The notes: generated from the sequence alone by a model not told the origin. A stretch of DNA of 64,000 nt from Betaproteobacteria bacterium (GCA_020621865.1 JAHRYW010000009.1:62001-126000); one strand, 5' to 3'. Counted from the first letter of the stretch, positions 34,827-43,127 are shown. Numbers and translations: made by a program.

Positions 34827-36125
34827 ATGCAGGCATTGATGGCCTTCGAAAGCGCGCCGCCCCTGGCGGCCCCGTTGCGCTTTTTCCTGACCGCGCCGCT
34901 GTTTGCCGTTCTGGCCGGGTTGCTGGTCACCTTTGAAGGGGCGGATATCTTCGCTTCGCGGTGGACGCCGGGCGCGCTCGCGGCTACCCATCTGCTGACG
35001 GTCGGTTTCATGATGCAGGCGATGCTGGGGGCGCTGATCCAGATCCTCCCGGTCGTTGCCGGTGCCAACCTCGAGCATCCGCTCAGGGTCGCCAAAATCG
35101 TTCATCCCGGCCTTTCTCTCGGTGCGCTGCTACTGGCGACCGGGCTCTATCTGGCCAATCCGCTGCTGCTCACCGGCGCCGCATTGTTGTTGGGGCTGAC
35201 GGTGGTCTTCTTCCTGGCGGCAACGCTGCGGGCGCTGATCGGCGTTCCATCGACCAGTCCGACTATTCGCGGTCTCAAGCTGGCGCTCCTTGGTCTGGCC
35301 TGTGTTGTCGGCATCGGCATCGTCATGGCACTGGCGCTGGCCTATGGCTGGTCCATTCCTTTGCCGGCGCTGGCCGATCTGCATGCCGGCTGGGGGCTGG
35401 GAGCCTGGGCTGGCGTGTTGCTGGCAGCCATCGCCTACGTGGTTGTCCCGATGTTCCAGCTGACGCCGGGTTACCCGTCGCGCCCCAGCTGGTGGTTTCC
35501 GGTCGCCATGCTGGCCATGCTGCTGCTGTGGAGCATCGCCCTGCTGGTCGATTGGCCCTGGCTGGTCCGCATCAGTCAGCTGGTCGCCGCCGCCGCCGGC
35601 ATCGCCTTTGCCGGGCTGACCCTGCGCCTGCAGGGCGGGCGCCGCCGGGCGCGGGCGGACGCGACCTATCGCTATTGGCAGCTCGGTTTGTCGTCGAGCA
35701 TTTTTGCCCTTTTTTTGCTTTCGACCGTAGCATTGTGGCCTGCCGCGGCCGAAATGGATGGCTGGACGCTGTTGTTCGGCATATCGCTGGTGGCCGGCGG
35801 TTTCGTGTCTTTCATTGTCGGCATGTTCTACAAGATCGTTCCTTTCCTGGCCTGGTTGCACCTGCAGAACTGCGGGCAGGCCAAGGTGCCGGCGCCAGCC
35901 ATGAACAAGATCCTGCCTGATGCCGATGCCCATCGACAGTGGCTGGCGTATGCCGGTTCGCTTGGTTTGCTGCTCGCTGCCGCGCTGTTTCCACGCTGGC
36001 TGGCGGTGCCGGCCGGTCTGGCGTTTGCGGCTGCCAATGGCTGGCTGGCCTGGAACCTGTGGAGCGCTTTCCGTCGCTATGGCCGCTATCGGGCCGAGAT
36101 CCTGAACAAGCTGGCGCTGCCGTGA
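34827..36125 (+). CDS. NnrS-like polytopic heme-copper-type membrane protein
   Basis: 432-aa inner-membrane protein with about 12 hydrophobic helices. His-containing helices (LAATHLLTVGFMMQAMLGAL, DLHAGWGLGAWAGVLL, FLAWLHLQ) could ligand heme or copper, as in NnrS and oxidase-like proteins. Context (hemerythrin, DUF2249, SirB2, DNR box) supports a role in the NO/nitrite or microaerobic response. Residues ~291-303 (SIFALFLLSTVAL), part of one transmembrane helix, are encoded by a repeat-element copy in reverse orientation. Stop overlaps the SirB2 start. Confidence 0.72.
   Translation: MQALMAFESAPPLAAPLRFFLTAPLFAVLAGLLVTFEGADIFASRWTPGALAATHLLTVGFMMQAMLGALIQILPVVAGANLEHPLRVAKIVHPGLSLGALLLATGLYLANPLLLTGAALLLGLTVVFFLAATLRALIGVPSTSPTIRGLKLALLGLACVVGIGIVMALALAYGWSIPLPALADLHAGWGLGAWAGVLLAAIAYVVVPMFQLTPGYPSRPSWWFPVAMLAMLLLWSIALLVDWPWLVRISQLVAAAAGIAFAGLTLRLQGGRRRARADATYRYWQLGLSSSIFALFLLSTVALWPAAAEMDGWTLLFGISLVAGGFVSFIVGMFYKIVPFLAWLHLQNCGQAKVPAPAMNKILPDADAHRQWLAYAGSLGLLLAAALFPRWLAVPAGLAFAAANGWLAWNLWSAFRRYGRYRAEILNKLALP
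35698..35735 (-). repeat. Dispersed GCTACGGT element, copy i (inside NnrS-like gene)
   Basis: The reverse complement reads CAATGCTACGGTCGAAAGC, A7, GGGCAAAAATGCTCG. It is antisense to the host gene and supplies most of a membrane helix in frame. Confidence 0.72.
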
Positions 36126-36502
36126 GCTATCTCGCCATCAAGCACCTGCACGTCACCTGCGTCGTCCTCAGCGGCCTGGGCTTCTGCCTGCGCGGGTTCT
36201 GGATGCTAAACGAGTCGCCGTTGCGCCAGCATCGACTGGCGCGGGTGCTGCCCCACATCGTCGATACCCTGCTGCTCGGCAGTGCGTTGAGTATGGCCTG
36301 GATGAGCGGCCAGTACCCGTTTGTGAACGGCTGGCTGACGGCCAAGCTGTTTGGTCTGCTCGCCTATATCCTGCTCGGCACGATGGCGCTGAAACGCGGC
36401 CGGACCCTGGCGATCCGTCGGGGCTATTTCTGTCTGGCCCTGCTGGCTTATGCCTATATCGTCGGCGTGGCACTCAGCCGCAATCCGACGATCTTTTTCT
36501 GA
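36122..36502 (+). CDS. SirB2 family membrane protein
   Basis: 126-aa protein with four hydrophobic helices. IKHLHVTCVVLSGLGFCLRG, RVLPHIVDTLLLGSALSMAW and KLFGLLAYILLGTMAL are characteristic of SirB2. GTG start at 36122 overlaps the preceding stop (GTGA), so it is the last gene of the DNR-box operon. Function unknown. Confidence 0.88.
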   Translation: MSYLAIKHLHVTCVVLSGLGFCLRGFWMLNESPLRQHRLARVLPHIVDTLLLGSALSMAWMSGQYPFVNGWLTAKLFGLLAYILLGTMALKRGRTLAIRRGYFCLALLAYAYIVGVALSRNPTIFF

Positions 36503-36514
36503 GGCAGGCGGATT

Positions 36515-36541
36515 CTGCCATCCCGGCTGGCGGGATGGCAG
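36515..36541. terminator. Hairpin between convergent genes
   Basis: Perfect 11-bp stem CTGCCATCCCG/CGGGATGGCAG with a 5-nt loop between the SirB2 gene and the sigma-54 activator gene. It has no T-run, so it may act as a bidirectional or rho-assisted end. Confidence 0.65.
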
Positions 36542-36547
36542 GGAGGC

Positions 36548-38533
36548 TTACATTCGGCCCAGTTTGCGGTAGAGCGTATTGCGGCTAATGCCTAGCTGGC
36601 GGGCTGCCGCCGAGATATTGCCACCGGCGGCTTCGAGCGTGCGCAAGGCAGCCTGCCGGCTGATTTCATCCAGGCTGCTGGCACCTTCCAGCGGTGCCGC
36701 TGCCCACGGGTCGAAGGCCGGCGCACTGCCTGCAGCCACCGGCATCACTTCAAACAATTCTTCGGGCAGATGGGTTTCCGTAATCGTCGTTTCATTGTCG
36801 TCGAGCAGGGCGATGGCCACCCGGATGACGTTGAACAATTGGCGGATGTTGCCGGGCCAGGCATAGCTTTCGATGGCTTGCAGCGCACCTTCCGAGAATT
36901 TGACCGACTCGCCCCGGGTGGCTGCTTCGGTGGACGCCAGCTTATAGACCATGGCGCGGATGTCGGTACGGTCGCGCAAGGGCGGGAGCGTTACGCTCAG
37001 GCCGTTGAGGCGGTAATAGAGGTCTTCGCGGAAGGTGCCGCGGGCGACTTCCTCGCGCAACTTGCGGTGAGTGGCGCAGACCAGGGAAATATCGACCTGG
37101 ATCGCCCGGGTGCTGCCCAGCGGCGTCACACAGCGTTCCTGCAGCACGCGCAGCAGGCGGGCCTGCAGGTTGAGCGGCATGTCGCCGATTTCATCGAGGA
37201 ACAGCGTGCCGCCATGGGCCTGCTGGATTTTGCCGGGGGCCCCTTCCTTGCGGGCGCCGGTAAAGGCGCCGCCCTGGTAGCCGAACAGTTCGGATTCGAT
37301 CAGGGTTTCCGGAATCGACGCGCAATTGAGCGCCACGAACGGCGAACCCTGGCGCGGCCCGCTGTTATGGAAGGCCTTGGCGAACATTTCCTTGCCGGCA
37401 CCTGATTCACCCTGAATCAGGATCGGAATGTCGCGGCCGAGGATGCGGCGGGCGCGGTCGATGGCTGCCTGCAAGCGGGCATCGCCGGTATTCAGGGTGT
37501 CCAGGGTCAGGCCGCTGTGCGCCGCGGGCTCGGCGCGCCGGATCGGCGGGCGTGCTGCCGGCGTGTCGTCAAAGACCCGGCCGGCCAGCGTCAGCAGCGG
37601 CAATTGTCCGCGCAACTGGATGTGCACCGGGCGGCCGTTAACATTGATTTCGCAGCTACCCAGCGGGTTGTGCCGCAGGCGATCGACCAAAGCCGACAGC
37701 GTGCTTTCGAAGACGATAGAGAAGTCGCGGCGCACGGCATCGACTTGCCGGATGCCGAGAATTTCGAGACCGGCGGTGTTGATCGCCAGCACCTGACCAT
37801 CCGGAGAAACGGCAGCCATGCCTTCCTTCGGGCTGCCCAGGTAGTCGGCACGCCGGTGGAAGCAGACGAGAATTTCCCGTGCATGCGTCGATTCGAAAAG
37901 GCGCTTCTCGATGATCAGTGCCGAGAGACGGACCAGTCCAAGCGTGTGCCGCTGCTGGCTGCGATAGTCGCCGGAGATGTCGAGAACGCCGATCAGTCTT
38001 CCGTCCGGCCCGACGATCGGGCTGGCGCAGCAGGTCAGGAAGCCGTTGTATTCGAGGAAGTGTTCGCCACCGAGCACCGCGACGGGCATCTCTTCTGAGA
38101 GCGCCGTACCGATGGCATTGGTGCCACGCAGGGTTTCATCCCACGAGGCGCCTGCCGAGAGCGCGACGCGGTCGGCGCGATCGACAAAATCAGGATCGCC
38201 GACCGTTTCGAGCAACAATCCGTTGGCGTTGGCCAGAATGACCATGCTCCCGGATTCGCGAATCTGGTCATAGATATGTTCGAGGATCGGACGTCCCTGC
38301 GAGAGCAGGAAATGGCTGCGCTCCTGCTCGTTCTTCAGGGAGGGGGCGCTCAGCACGTCCGTTTCCGGCATCATGGTCGTCCCCGTCAGGCCAAGCCGGC
38401 GGCAACGTTCCCATGAACGGATGATCAACGGGTCGACCAGGCCTTCCGGCAAGGCGCCTTGGTCAAAGAACAGCTGTCGGGCCTGTTCCAGTCGCTGACC
38501 ATGTGCATCGGCCAAGATTTGCAGACTACCCAT
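36548..38533 (-). CDS. Sigma-54-dependent activator (AcoR type)
   Basis: 661-aa enhancer-binding protein: an N-terminal AcoR-like region with a GAF domain (residues ~80-200), a PAS-like segment, the AAA+ domain with ILIQGESGAGKEMFAKAFH (Walker A), the sigma-54-contacting GAFTGA in YQGGAFTGARKEG and GGTLFLDEIGDMPL (Walker B), and a Fis-type DNA-binding helix-turn-helix (NISAAARQLGISRNTLYRKL). The start at 38533 has a strong GGAGGAG ribosome binding site. Divergent from the pedF-like gene, which has a near-perfect -24/-12 promoter; three more such promoters lie at 41.8 and 52.4-52.6 kb. Probably senses an alcohol or aldehyde. Confidence 0.93.
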   Translation of the reverse strand: MGSLQILADAHGQRLEQARQLFFDQGALPEGLVDPLIIRSWERCRRLGLTGTTMMPETDVLSAPSLKNEQERSHFLLSQGRPILEHIYDQIRESGSMVILANANGLLLETVGDPDFVDRADRVALSAGASWDETLRGTNAIGTALSEEMPVAVLGGEHFLEYNGFLTCCASPIVGPDGRLIGVLDISGDYRSQQRHTLGLVRLSALIIEKRLFESTHAREILVCFHRRADYLGSPKEGMAAVSPDGQVLAINTAGLEILGIRQVDAVRRDFSIVFESTLSALVDRLRHNPLGSCEINVNGRPVHIQLRGQLPLLTLAGRVFDDTPAARPPIRRAEPAAHSGLTLDTLNTGDARLQAAIDRARRILGRDIPILIQGESGAGKEMFAKAFHNSGPRQGSPFVALNCASIPETLIESELFGYQGGAFTGARKEGAPGKIQQAHGGTLFLDEIGDMPLNLQARLLRVLQERCVTPLGSTRAIQVDISLVCATHRKLREEVARGTFREDLYYRLNGLSVTLPPLRDRTDIRAMVYKLASTEAATRGESVKFSEGALQAIESYAWPGNIRQLFNVIRVAIALLDDNETTITETHLPEELFEVMPVAAGSAPAFDPWAAAPLEGASSLDEISRQAALRTLEAAGGNISAAARQLGISRNTLYRKLGRM

Positions 38534-38581
38534 CTCTCCTCCAGAATGAATCATTATGTTTGTTCTAGTGTTCCATAACGT

Positions 38582-38593
38582 AGCACATGTGCT
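38582..38593. promoter_or_regulatory. Palindrome, candidate activator site
   Basis: AGCACATGTGCT, a perfect 12-bp palindrome about 140-150 bp upstream of the -24/-12 element, flanked by a wider TTCC ... GGAA inverted pair. The position suits an upstream activating sequence for the divergently encoded sigma-54 activator. Confidence 0.45.
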
Positions 38594-38731
38594 TTTTGGA
38601 AGCAATGGAGCAAACGGTGGCAGCTTTTTGGCTAAATCGACTTAGGTCAGCTGGTCGCGGAACTGTCGCGTTTTTCCTTCTATGCTCAAATGGCTTTCCG
38701 GAAATTGTTTTGATAATCTGTCAGGCTTACC

Positions 38732-38747
38732 TGGCACAACGCTTGCA
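38732..38747 (+). promoter_or_regulatory. Sigma-54 promoter of the pedF-like operon
   Basis: TGGCAC-AACGC-TTGCA: GG and GC dinucleotides exactly 10 bp apart, matching the sigma-54 consensus. Predicted start near 38759, 36 bp before the gene. Confidence 0.9.
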
Positions 38748-38794
38748 GTGCAGTGCAGGCTTAGTAGCAACCCTTACCTATCAAAGGAGACATT

Positions 38795-39223
38795 GTGAAA
38801 CATCCCTTCCGACACCTCGGTGCTGTTGCGGCAGCTCTTTTCATCAGCGTGGCCGCTCCGCAGGTTTTCGCTCACGGTGATGTGACGCCGCAAGCTGTCG
38901 ATACCACGGGTCTGAAAGACCTGGGTGCCGATTTTCTGAAGAGCAATCCTTATCGCAAGGACAAGACGGCAATCCGCATCGGCAGCTCCGCCTACAACCA
39001 GAACTGCGCCCGCTGCCATGGCCTGGAAGCCATCTCCGGCGGCATCGCTCCCGATCTGCGCTACCTGCCGCTGGGCGATGACGGCGACGAAATCTTCCTG
39101 CAACGCATCCGCAAGGGTTCGGTGCGTGACGGCCGTGTTTACATGCCCCCGTTCGAACATACCCTGAGCCAGGAAGCCATGTGGGCTATCCGTTCTTACC
39201 TTGAAACCGTACATGAAGAGTAA
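38795..39223 (+). CDS. pedF: Cytochrome c-550 PedF-like
   Basis: 142-aa periplasmic c-type cytochrome: signal peptide ending QVFAHG, one heme site CARCHG, and distal Met candidates in RVYMPPFEHTLSQEAMW. The mature sequence resembles cytochrome c-550 of quinoprotein ethanol dehydrogenase systems, which takes electrons from the PQQ enzyme. A second, related cytochrome is at 49890-50360. Driven by the sigma-54 promoter; its last 11 bp overlap the start of the binding-protein gene. Confidence 0.88.
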   Translation: MKHPFRHLGAVAAALFISVAAPQVFAHGDVTPQAVDTTGLKDLGADFLKSNPYRKDKTAIRIGSSAYNQNCARCHGLEAISGGIAPDLRYLPLGDDGDEIFLQRIRKGSVRDGRVYMPPFEHTLSQEAMWAIRSYLETVHEE

Positions 39224-40058
39224 TCGTCGTTTCTGGTTGAAAGCGCTGGCTGCGTTGCCCATGGCCGCAGCCTTGCCTGCGGTCGCGGAGGTTCCTGAGT
39301 CGGTCCGTCAGCGTGGTCGCCTGCGCATCGCCGTCTATAACAACTTCCTGCCTTATTCGAGCGAGGGCAAGGGCATCGACGCCGATATCGGCCGCGCCAT
39401 TGCTGAAAAGCTCGGGCTGCTTCCGGAAGTCGTCGGCTTCAATGCCGACGAGGACATGAATGACGACTTGCGGAACATGGTCTGGAAGGGCCATTACCTG
39501 GGCACCCAACCGGCAGACGTGATGATGCATGTGCCGGTCGATCAGCATCTGGCCAAGACCAATGACAAGGTTCGCATCTTCGGGCCCTATCATCGCGAAA
39601 CGCTGGCGCTGGCACGCAATCCGGAACGGATTCCGAATGCGCTGTCGGGGTCGGCAGTCGTTGCCCTCGAGGTCTTTACGCGCGAAAAGGTAGGGGTCGA
39701 AATTGCGACCTTGCCCGATGCTTTCCTGCTCTCGGCCATGAACGGCCGCTTGCGTGAAAACGTCGTGCATTTCAAGACGGTCGCCGAAGCCGCCAAGGCC
39801 TTGGAAGACGGATCGATCTCCGCGGTATTGGCATCCCGTGGCGAACTCGAAGCTGCTCTCGGAAAGCAGTCGAAGTTCGTTGTTGAGGACCAGAAGTTTG
39901 CCGAACTCAAGGTTGATAGCTGGCCGGTTGGCATGGCGGTCAAGGCCGAGGAAATGGAACTGGCTCAAGCAATTGCCGAGGTTCTGGCTCATTTGAAGCA
40001 GGACGGCACCGTTGCCGCCATCTTCAAGCGGCATGGCATCACCTATTCCCCGGCCTGA
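39213..40058 (+). CDS. Quinoprotein-associated periplasmic substrate-binding protein
   Basis: 281 aa. Signal peptide with an ALPAVAE cleavage region, then an SBP family 3-like fold: RGRLRIAVYNNFLPYSSEGKG at the N-terminus and GIDADIGRAIAEKLGL. Related to the MxaJ/XoxJ-type proteins found with PQQ alcohol dehydrogenases, which interact with the enzyme rather than serving an importer; no ABC permease is nearby. The start at 39213 lies within the pedF-like gene. A strong terminator follows. Confidence 0.85.
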   Translation: MKSNRRFWLKALAALPMAAALPAVAEVPESVRQRGRLRIAVYNNFLPYSSEGKGIDADIGRAIAEKLGLLPEVVGFNADEDMNDDLRNMVWKGHYLGTQPADVMMHVPVDQHLAKTNDKVRIFGPYHRETLALARNPERIPNALSGSAVVALEVFTREKVGVEIATLPDAFLLSAMNGRLRENVVHFKTVAEAAKALEDGSISAVLASRGELEAALGKQSKFVVEDQKFAELKVDSWPVGMAVKAEEMELAQAIAEVLAHLKQDGTVAAIFKRHGITYSPA

Positions 40059-40102
40059 GATGAGTTTGTCTCCGGTCAGGGGCTTGAAGAAGCCGGCGAT
40101 CT

Positions 40103-40149
40103 CTGCCGGAACAGCGGTTGATTCGCTGTTCCGGCAGGTTTCTTTTTTT
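40103..40149 (+). terminator. Intrinsic terminator of the pedF-like operon
   Basis: Perfect 14-bp stem CTGCCGGAACAGCG/CGCTGTTCCGGCAG with a 7-nt loop, then GTTTCTTTTTTT. Very strong. Confidence 0.93.
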
Positions 40150-40214
40150 GACGGTCGCCGCAATATGGCGAGTCTTCTCGATATCGGCTCATGGTTCACG
40201 GGAGTTGTGCTTCG

Positions 40215-40742
40215 ATGAATCTTCAGCGTTACTCCCTGCCGGCAATTATTCTGCATTGGGTTCAGGCGGCCATCGTGCTCTGGTTGCTCTGGCTTGGCTG
40301 GACGATGGTCGACATGCCCAAGGGGGCGGAGCGCACGGCTGTCTACGGGTTGCACAAATCGATGGGGCTTGTGGCCTTGCTCCTGGTCGTGATTCGCCTT
40401 GGCTGGCGTCACCGTAGTCCGGCGCCAGTGCCGCTAGGTCAGGGTTGGGAAGTCAAGGTCGCTCAATTAACGCATCGTCTGCTGTACATCTTTCTGTTGT
40501 GTGCGCCGCTGTCGGCCTATTTGGCGTCGTCGTTTGGAACCTACCCGCTCAAGTTCTTCGGAATCGAGATCATCAAGGCAGGGTGGCCGGACGAGGGTAT
40601 CAACGCAGTTTTCAAGCTCGCCCATCAGGTATTCGTCTGGGGCGGAGCGGGGCTGGTGGCTCTGCATGTCGCCGGAGCAATCAAGCATGCCATCAAAGGT
40701 GACGGGACCCTGCGCCGTATGCTTCCCGGGGGTGGTGTTTAA
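40215..40742 (+). CDS. Cytochrome b561 family protein
   Basis: 175-aa four-helix membrane cytochrome b. Heme-ligand histidines are expected in IILHWVQAA, YGLHKSMGL, AQLTHRLLYIFLL and ALHVAGAIKHAI. Probably moves electrons between quinol and a periplasmic or membrane partner. Separated from the preceding operon by a strong terminator and from the next gene by a bidirectional one, so it is monocistronic. Confidence 0.88.
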   Translation: MNLQRYSLPAIILHWVQAAIVLWLLWLGWTMVDMPKGAERTAVYGLHKSMGLVALLLVVIRLGWRHRSPAPVPLGQGWEVKVAQLTHRLLYIFLLCAPLSAYLASSFGTYPLKFFGIEIIKAGWPDEGINAVFKLAHQVFVWGGAGLVALHVAGAIKHAIKGDGTLRRMLPGGGV

Positions 40743-40836
40743 TTATTAAGCGCACTGTTTCGCAACGAAGCAGTGGTTGAGCAGTTTTTTCGACTAAAGT
40801 CATAGTCGAATGCCATGCTCGGATCGATCCGGGTAC

Positions 40837-40872
40837 AAAAAAACCGCAACCCTTGGGTTGCGGTTTTTTATT
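40837..40872. terminator. Bidirectional intrinsic terminator
   Basis: AAAAAACCGCAACCC-TTGG-GTTGCGGTTTTTT: GC stem flanked by A-run and T-run, between the convergent cytochrome b561 and cytochrome c genes; works for both. Confidence 0.92.
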
Positions 40873-40901
40873 GCGCTGATCTATCGATCAGCTGGCCGCA
40901 A

Positions 40902-41228
40902 TCAATGCAGCGACAGGATCCACTTGATGGCTTCGTGCAGGTCGTCGTTGCTGATCTTGTCTTCGCCGTGCGGGATCATTGGGACGTTGCCCCAGTTGCC
41001 CGAACCACCGTGGCGGACCTTTTCGAAAAGCATGCCCGGGGCCTTGGCGTCACCCTTGTACTTGGCGGCAACTTCCTTGTAGGCGGGGCCGACGCGCTTG
41101 GCATCGACAGTGTGGCAGGCTACGCAGCGCGCTTTCTTGACAATGGCCTCGCCGTCGGCGGCATGGGCCGATGCAGCGATGGCGAATGTGGCAACGGCGA
41201 ACAGGGCGGTGGTGATTTGCTTTTTCAT
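40902..41228 (-). CDS. Small class I cytochrome c (c551-type)
   Basis: 108-aa periplasmic cytochrome: signal peptide to ASAHAAD, heme site CVACHT, and a Met ligand in NVPMIPHGED. Size and the ending DLHEAIKWILSLH fit the cytochrome c551/c552 group, soluble donors or acceptors for terminal oxidases or reductases. Upstream on the same strand lie a 30-codon ORF, a terminator and a sigma-54-like promoter (41789), so it may belong to the alcohol-oxidation regulon. Confidence 0.9.
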   Translation of the reverse strand: MKKQITTALFAVATFAIAASAHAADGEAIVKKARCVACHTVDAKRVGPAYKEVAAKYKGDAKAPGMLFEKVRHGGSGNWGNVPMIPHGEDKISNDDLHEAIKWILSLH

Positions 41229-41350
41229 TTGCCTTCCTTTGGTTTGTTCAGAAAAATCTGGCTATCTGCAGTTAGCCCATTCAATAACGGAGCCTGGGCT
41301 TTATGGTAGCCATTTTCAGGTTGCTAGGTGAATCGCAGTTGGTGAAACGA

Positions 41351-41443
41351 CTACCCAACTGTTAAAACATCAACTCCAAGCCATGTCTGCGTTTCAGGAG
41401 TAAAAACGAACCCGGTGGCGCTTTGGTTGACATGCTCGTTCAT
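41351..41443 (-). CDS. Candidate 30-aa peptide
   Basis: Small ORF translating to MNEHVNQSATGFVFTPETQT followed by W-L-G-V-D-V-L-T-V-G and a stop. GGAG lies five bases before the ATG. A rho-independent terminator ends only about 10 nt upstream of the ATG, so translation would need transcriptional read-through. A short peptide near a PQQ system raises PqqA, but the essential PqqA Glu-x3-Tyr is absent (an E-T-Q-T-W occurs instead), so I do not call it PqqA. Homology unknown. Confidence 0.4.
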   Translation of the reverse strand: MNEHVNQSATGFVFTPETQTWLGVDVLTVG

Positions 41444-41453
41444 CGTGTCTCCA

Positions 41454-41480
41454 GAAAAAGGGGGGCGGTTGCCCGCCCCC
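41454..41480 (-). terminator. Intrinsic terminator just upstream of the 30-codon ORF
   Basis: GGGGGCGG-GCAA-CCGCCCCC followed on the minus strand by CTTTTTC, then directly GGAG and an ATG. Its place between promoter and ORF suggests attenuation or the end of a small RNA. Confidence 0.82.
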
Positions 41481-41788
41481 TAAGAGTTGCCCGCAAACTT
41501 ATGGGCCAGTGGAGGAGATGCAGGGTTAGATGCGCCCATTTTTTTGTTCGTTCCTCAAGGCAGCCGATTACACCTCGGCTGAGACCTGTCGGGGCGTCAT
41601 CAAATTGGTTTCAAGGCTGACCCTCTGGCGGCGACGCTGAATCTGACTAATGCTGATCGCTGGCGGTACCGGGCGAGGCGTAAAGCGTGTGTGTTCAGTC
41701 TTCCTGGTTGCTGTTCAAAAATTTGTTGCTTGACAGGTAGTTGGCGCGATTTGGATGCTGAGATCTGTCATTTCTTTGCTTTAAAGAG

Positions 41789-41804
41789 TGCACGCCGTGT
41801 GCCA
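41789..41804 (-). promoter_or_regulatory. Sigma-54-like promoter (minus strand)
   Basis: The minus strand reads TGGCAC-ACGGC-GTGCA: GG and GC exactly 10 bp apart, one mismatch (G for T) in the -12 box. The -24 half and spacer resemble the promoter at 52620. Predicted start near 41777. Confidence 0.68.
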
Positions 41805-41965
41805 GCTATTCCGGATTTGTTGTTATCGAAAAAAATATATATTAATCAGTTGCTTATGGTTTTTTTTTGGGTGGAGTATTTGCCTTGTTCGTGTCTGTTC
41901 TTGGTCAAATCCGGAACATCTGTTCAGCGCTGGAGCACAAGACTGTTGCTTCAAACAAGTTAAGC

Positions 41966-41992
41966 ACAAAAAAACCGGCCACGTGGGCCGGT
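41966..41992 (-). terminator. Intrinsic terminator of the cytochrome c gene at 42017
   Basis: Stem ACCGGCC/GGCCGGT, 5-nt loop; on the minus strand the hairpin is followed by a run of seven T. Confidence 0.88.
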
Positions 41993-42016
41993 TGGTTGTT
42001 CTGGCATCGGCCGGAG

Positions 42017-42394
42017 TTACATGGCCAGGATCCAATTGACCAGCTGGCGTGCGTTGCCTTCGGTAATGGCGACAGCGTTGGGCGGCATGGAGAGGCCGCT
42101 AACCTTGCCCTTCCAGTGGCTGCTGTAGGGATTGGAGCCTTCCAGGACGACGCGAGTGAGGAACTCGGAAGCGCCTGGCTTGCCCTTGTACTGTTTGGAA
42201 ACGTCGCTCCAGGGAGGGCCGATCGGCTTCATGCCATCCGGGCCCGGCTTGCCAGCTTCGATGCTGTGGCAGGTCATGCAGCCGCTGGTGGTGGCCAGCT
42301 TGAGCATTTCGGTGTCTTTTTTGGCATCGGCCATGGCGAGCGGGCTGAACAGGCTACAAGCCAGCAGGCTGACGAGAATTCGGTTTTTAAACAT
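42017..42394 (-). CDS. Small periplasmic cytochrome c
   Basis: 125 aa: signal peptide ending SPLAMADA, heme site CMTCHS, Met ligand candidate in LSMPPNAVAI. GGAGG ribosome binding site. A distinct mono-heme cytochrome that may shuttle electrons in the alcohol-oxidation chain. It lies immediately downstream of the response regulator gene (85 bp) but ends with its own terminator. Confidence 0.88.
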   Translation of the reverse strand: MFKNRILVSLLACSLFSPLAMADAKKDTEMLKLATTSGCMTCHSIEAGKPGPDGMKPIGPPWSDVSKQYKGKPGASEFLTRVVLEGSNPYSSHWKGKVSGLSMPPNAVAITEGNARQLVNWILAM

Positions 42395-42479
42395 TGCTTT
42401 CCTCCTGATGAGCGGTTGTTGAAGTGGTTTTCCAGACCCGAAGGGAATCGGTATTCCGGACGATAAATCGTTGTAATCC

Positions 42480-43127
42480 TTATGCCTCAATTGTACTGCT
42501 GATGTCCACCAATCCGTGGCGTGCTGCCAGGTGCAACAGTTTGAAGTCGCTGTCGGCATCCAGCTTCTGGCGAATCAGCGAAAGATAGTTGAGGACAGTC
42601 TTGGGTGAGAGATGCATGGAATTGGCAATGTCGCCTGCCGATTCGCCCTGTACCAGCATGCGCAGTACCTCGAATTCGCGTGGGGTGAGAATAGCCAGTG
42701 GGGCGTCGCCTTCGATCGCTTCGCGGGCCAGTACTTCGGCAATTTCCGGGGAAAAGACTCGCTTGCCGGCTGCGATGCGCCGGATGCCGCTGATCACGTC
42801 ATCCGGTTCGCAGTATTTCGTCAGGTAGCCGTGGGCGCCGCTGCGCAGCGCCTGGGTCACATGGCCGGTGCTGTCATGCATCGAGAGAACCAGTACCCTC
42901 AACCTGGGGTGTCTTGCCAGCATACCGCGTATTGCCTCTATGCCACTGCTACCCTTGAGGCTGAGGTCGACCAGTGCTACATCGGGCTCGGCACGCACCA
43001 CCAGCGCATTTGCCTCATCGGCTGTAGCGGCTTCGCCGACAACCTGGATACCCGGCTCGGCATCAAGCAAGCGGTGATATCCCGTACGTACCACGGCGTG
43101 GTCATCGACCAGAATTACACGAATCAT
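42480..43127 (-). CDS. LuxR-family response regulator (NarL/FixJ type)
   Basis: 215 aa: receiver domain with Asp54 as phosphoacceptor (VALVDLSLKGSSG) and the acidic DDH at residues 8-10, then a LuxR-type HTH (LTPREFEVLRMLVQGESAGD, LSPKTVLNYLSLIRQKL). Its start overlaps the stop of its kinase gene (ATGA). Similar regulators (PedR2, ErbR/AgmR) control quinoprotein alcohol dehydrogenases in pseudomonads, so it likely acts on this region. Confidence 0.92.
   Translation of the reverse strand: MIRVILVDDHAVVRTGYHRLLDAEPGIQVVGEAATADEANALVVRAEPDVALVDLSLKGSSGIEAIRGMLARHPRLRVLVLSMHDSTGHVTQALRSGAHGYLTKYCEPDDVISGIRRIAAGKRVFSPEIAEVLAREAIEGDAPLAILTPREFEVLRMLVQGESAGDIANSMHLSPKTVLNYLSLIRQKLDADSDFKLLHLAARHGLVDISSTIEA

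Larger units (their letters stand above)
41444..42016. other. Non-coding leader region with sigma-54-like promoter and two terminators
   Basis: No protein gene longer than ~20 codons is convincing. From right to left on the minus strand: terminator of the c-type cytochrome gene (41966-41992), an AT-rich stretch (41820-41880), a sigma-54-like promoter (41789-41804), about 300 nt of leader, and a terminator (41454-41480). The leader could be a small RNA. Confidence 0.55.

Noticed and set aside
40801-40836. CGACT ... AGTCG inverted repeat before the cytochrome terminator as an operator
   Set aside because: It lies in the 3' region of cytochrome b561, upstream of no gene on that strand; more likely incidental.
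41351-41443. 30-codon ORF as PqqA
   Set aside because: Length fits, but the essential tyrosine is absent and no pqqB-E genes are adjacent; kept only as an unknown peptide.
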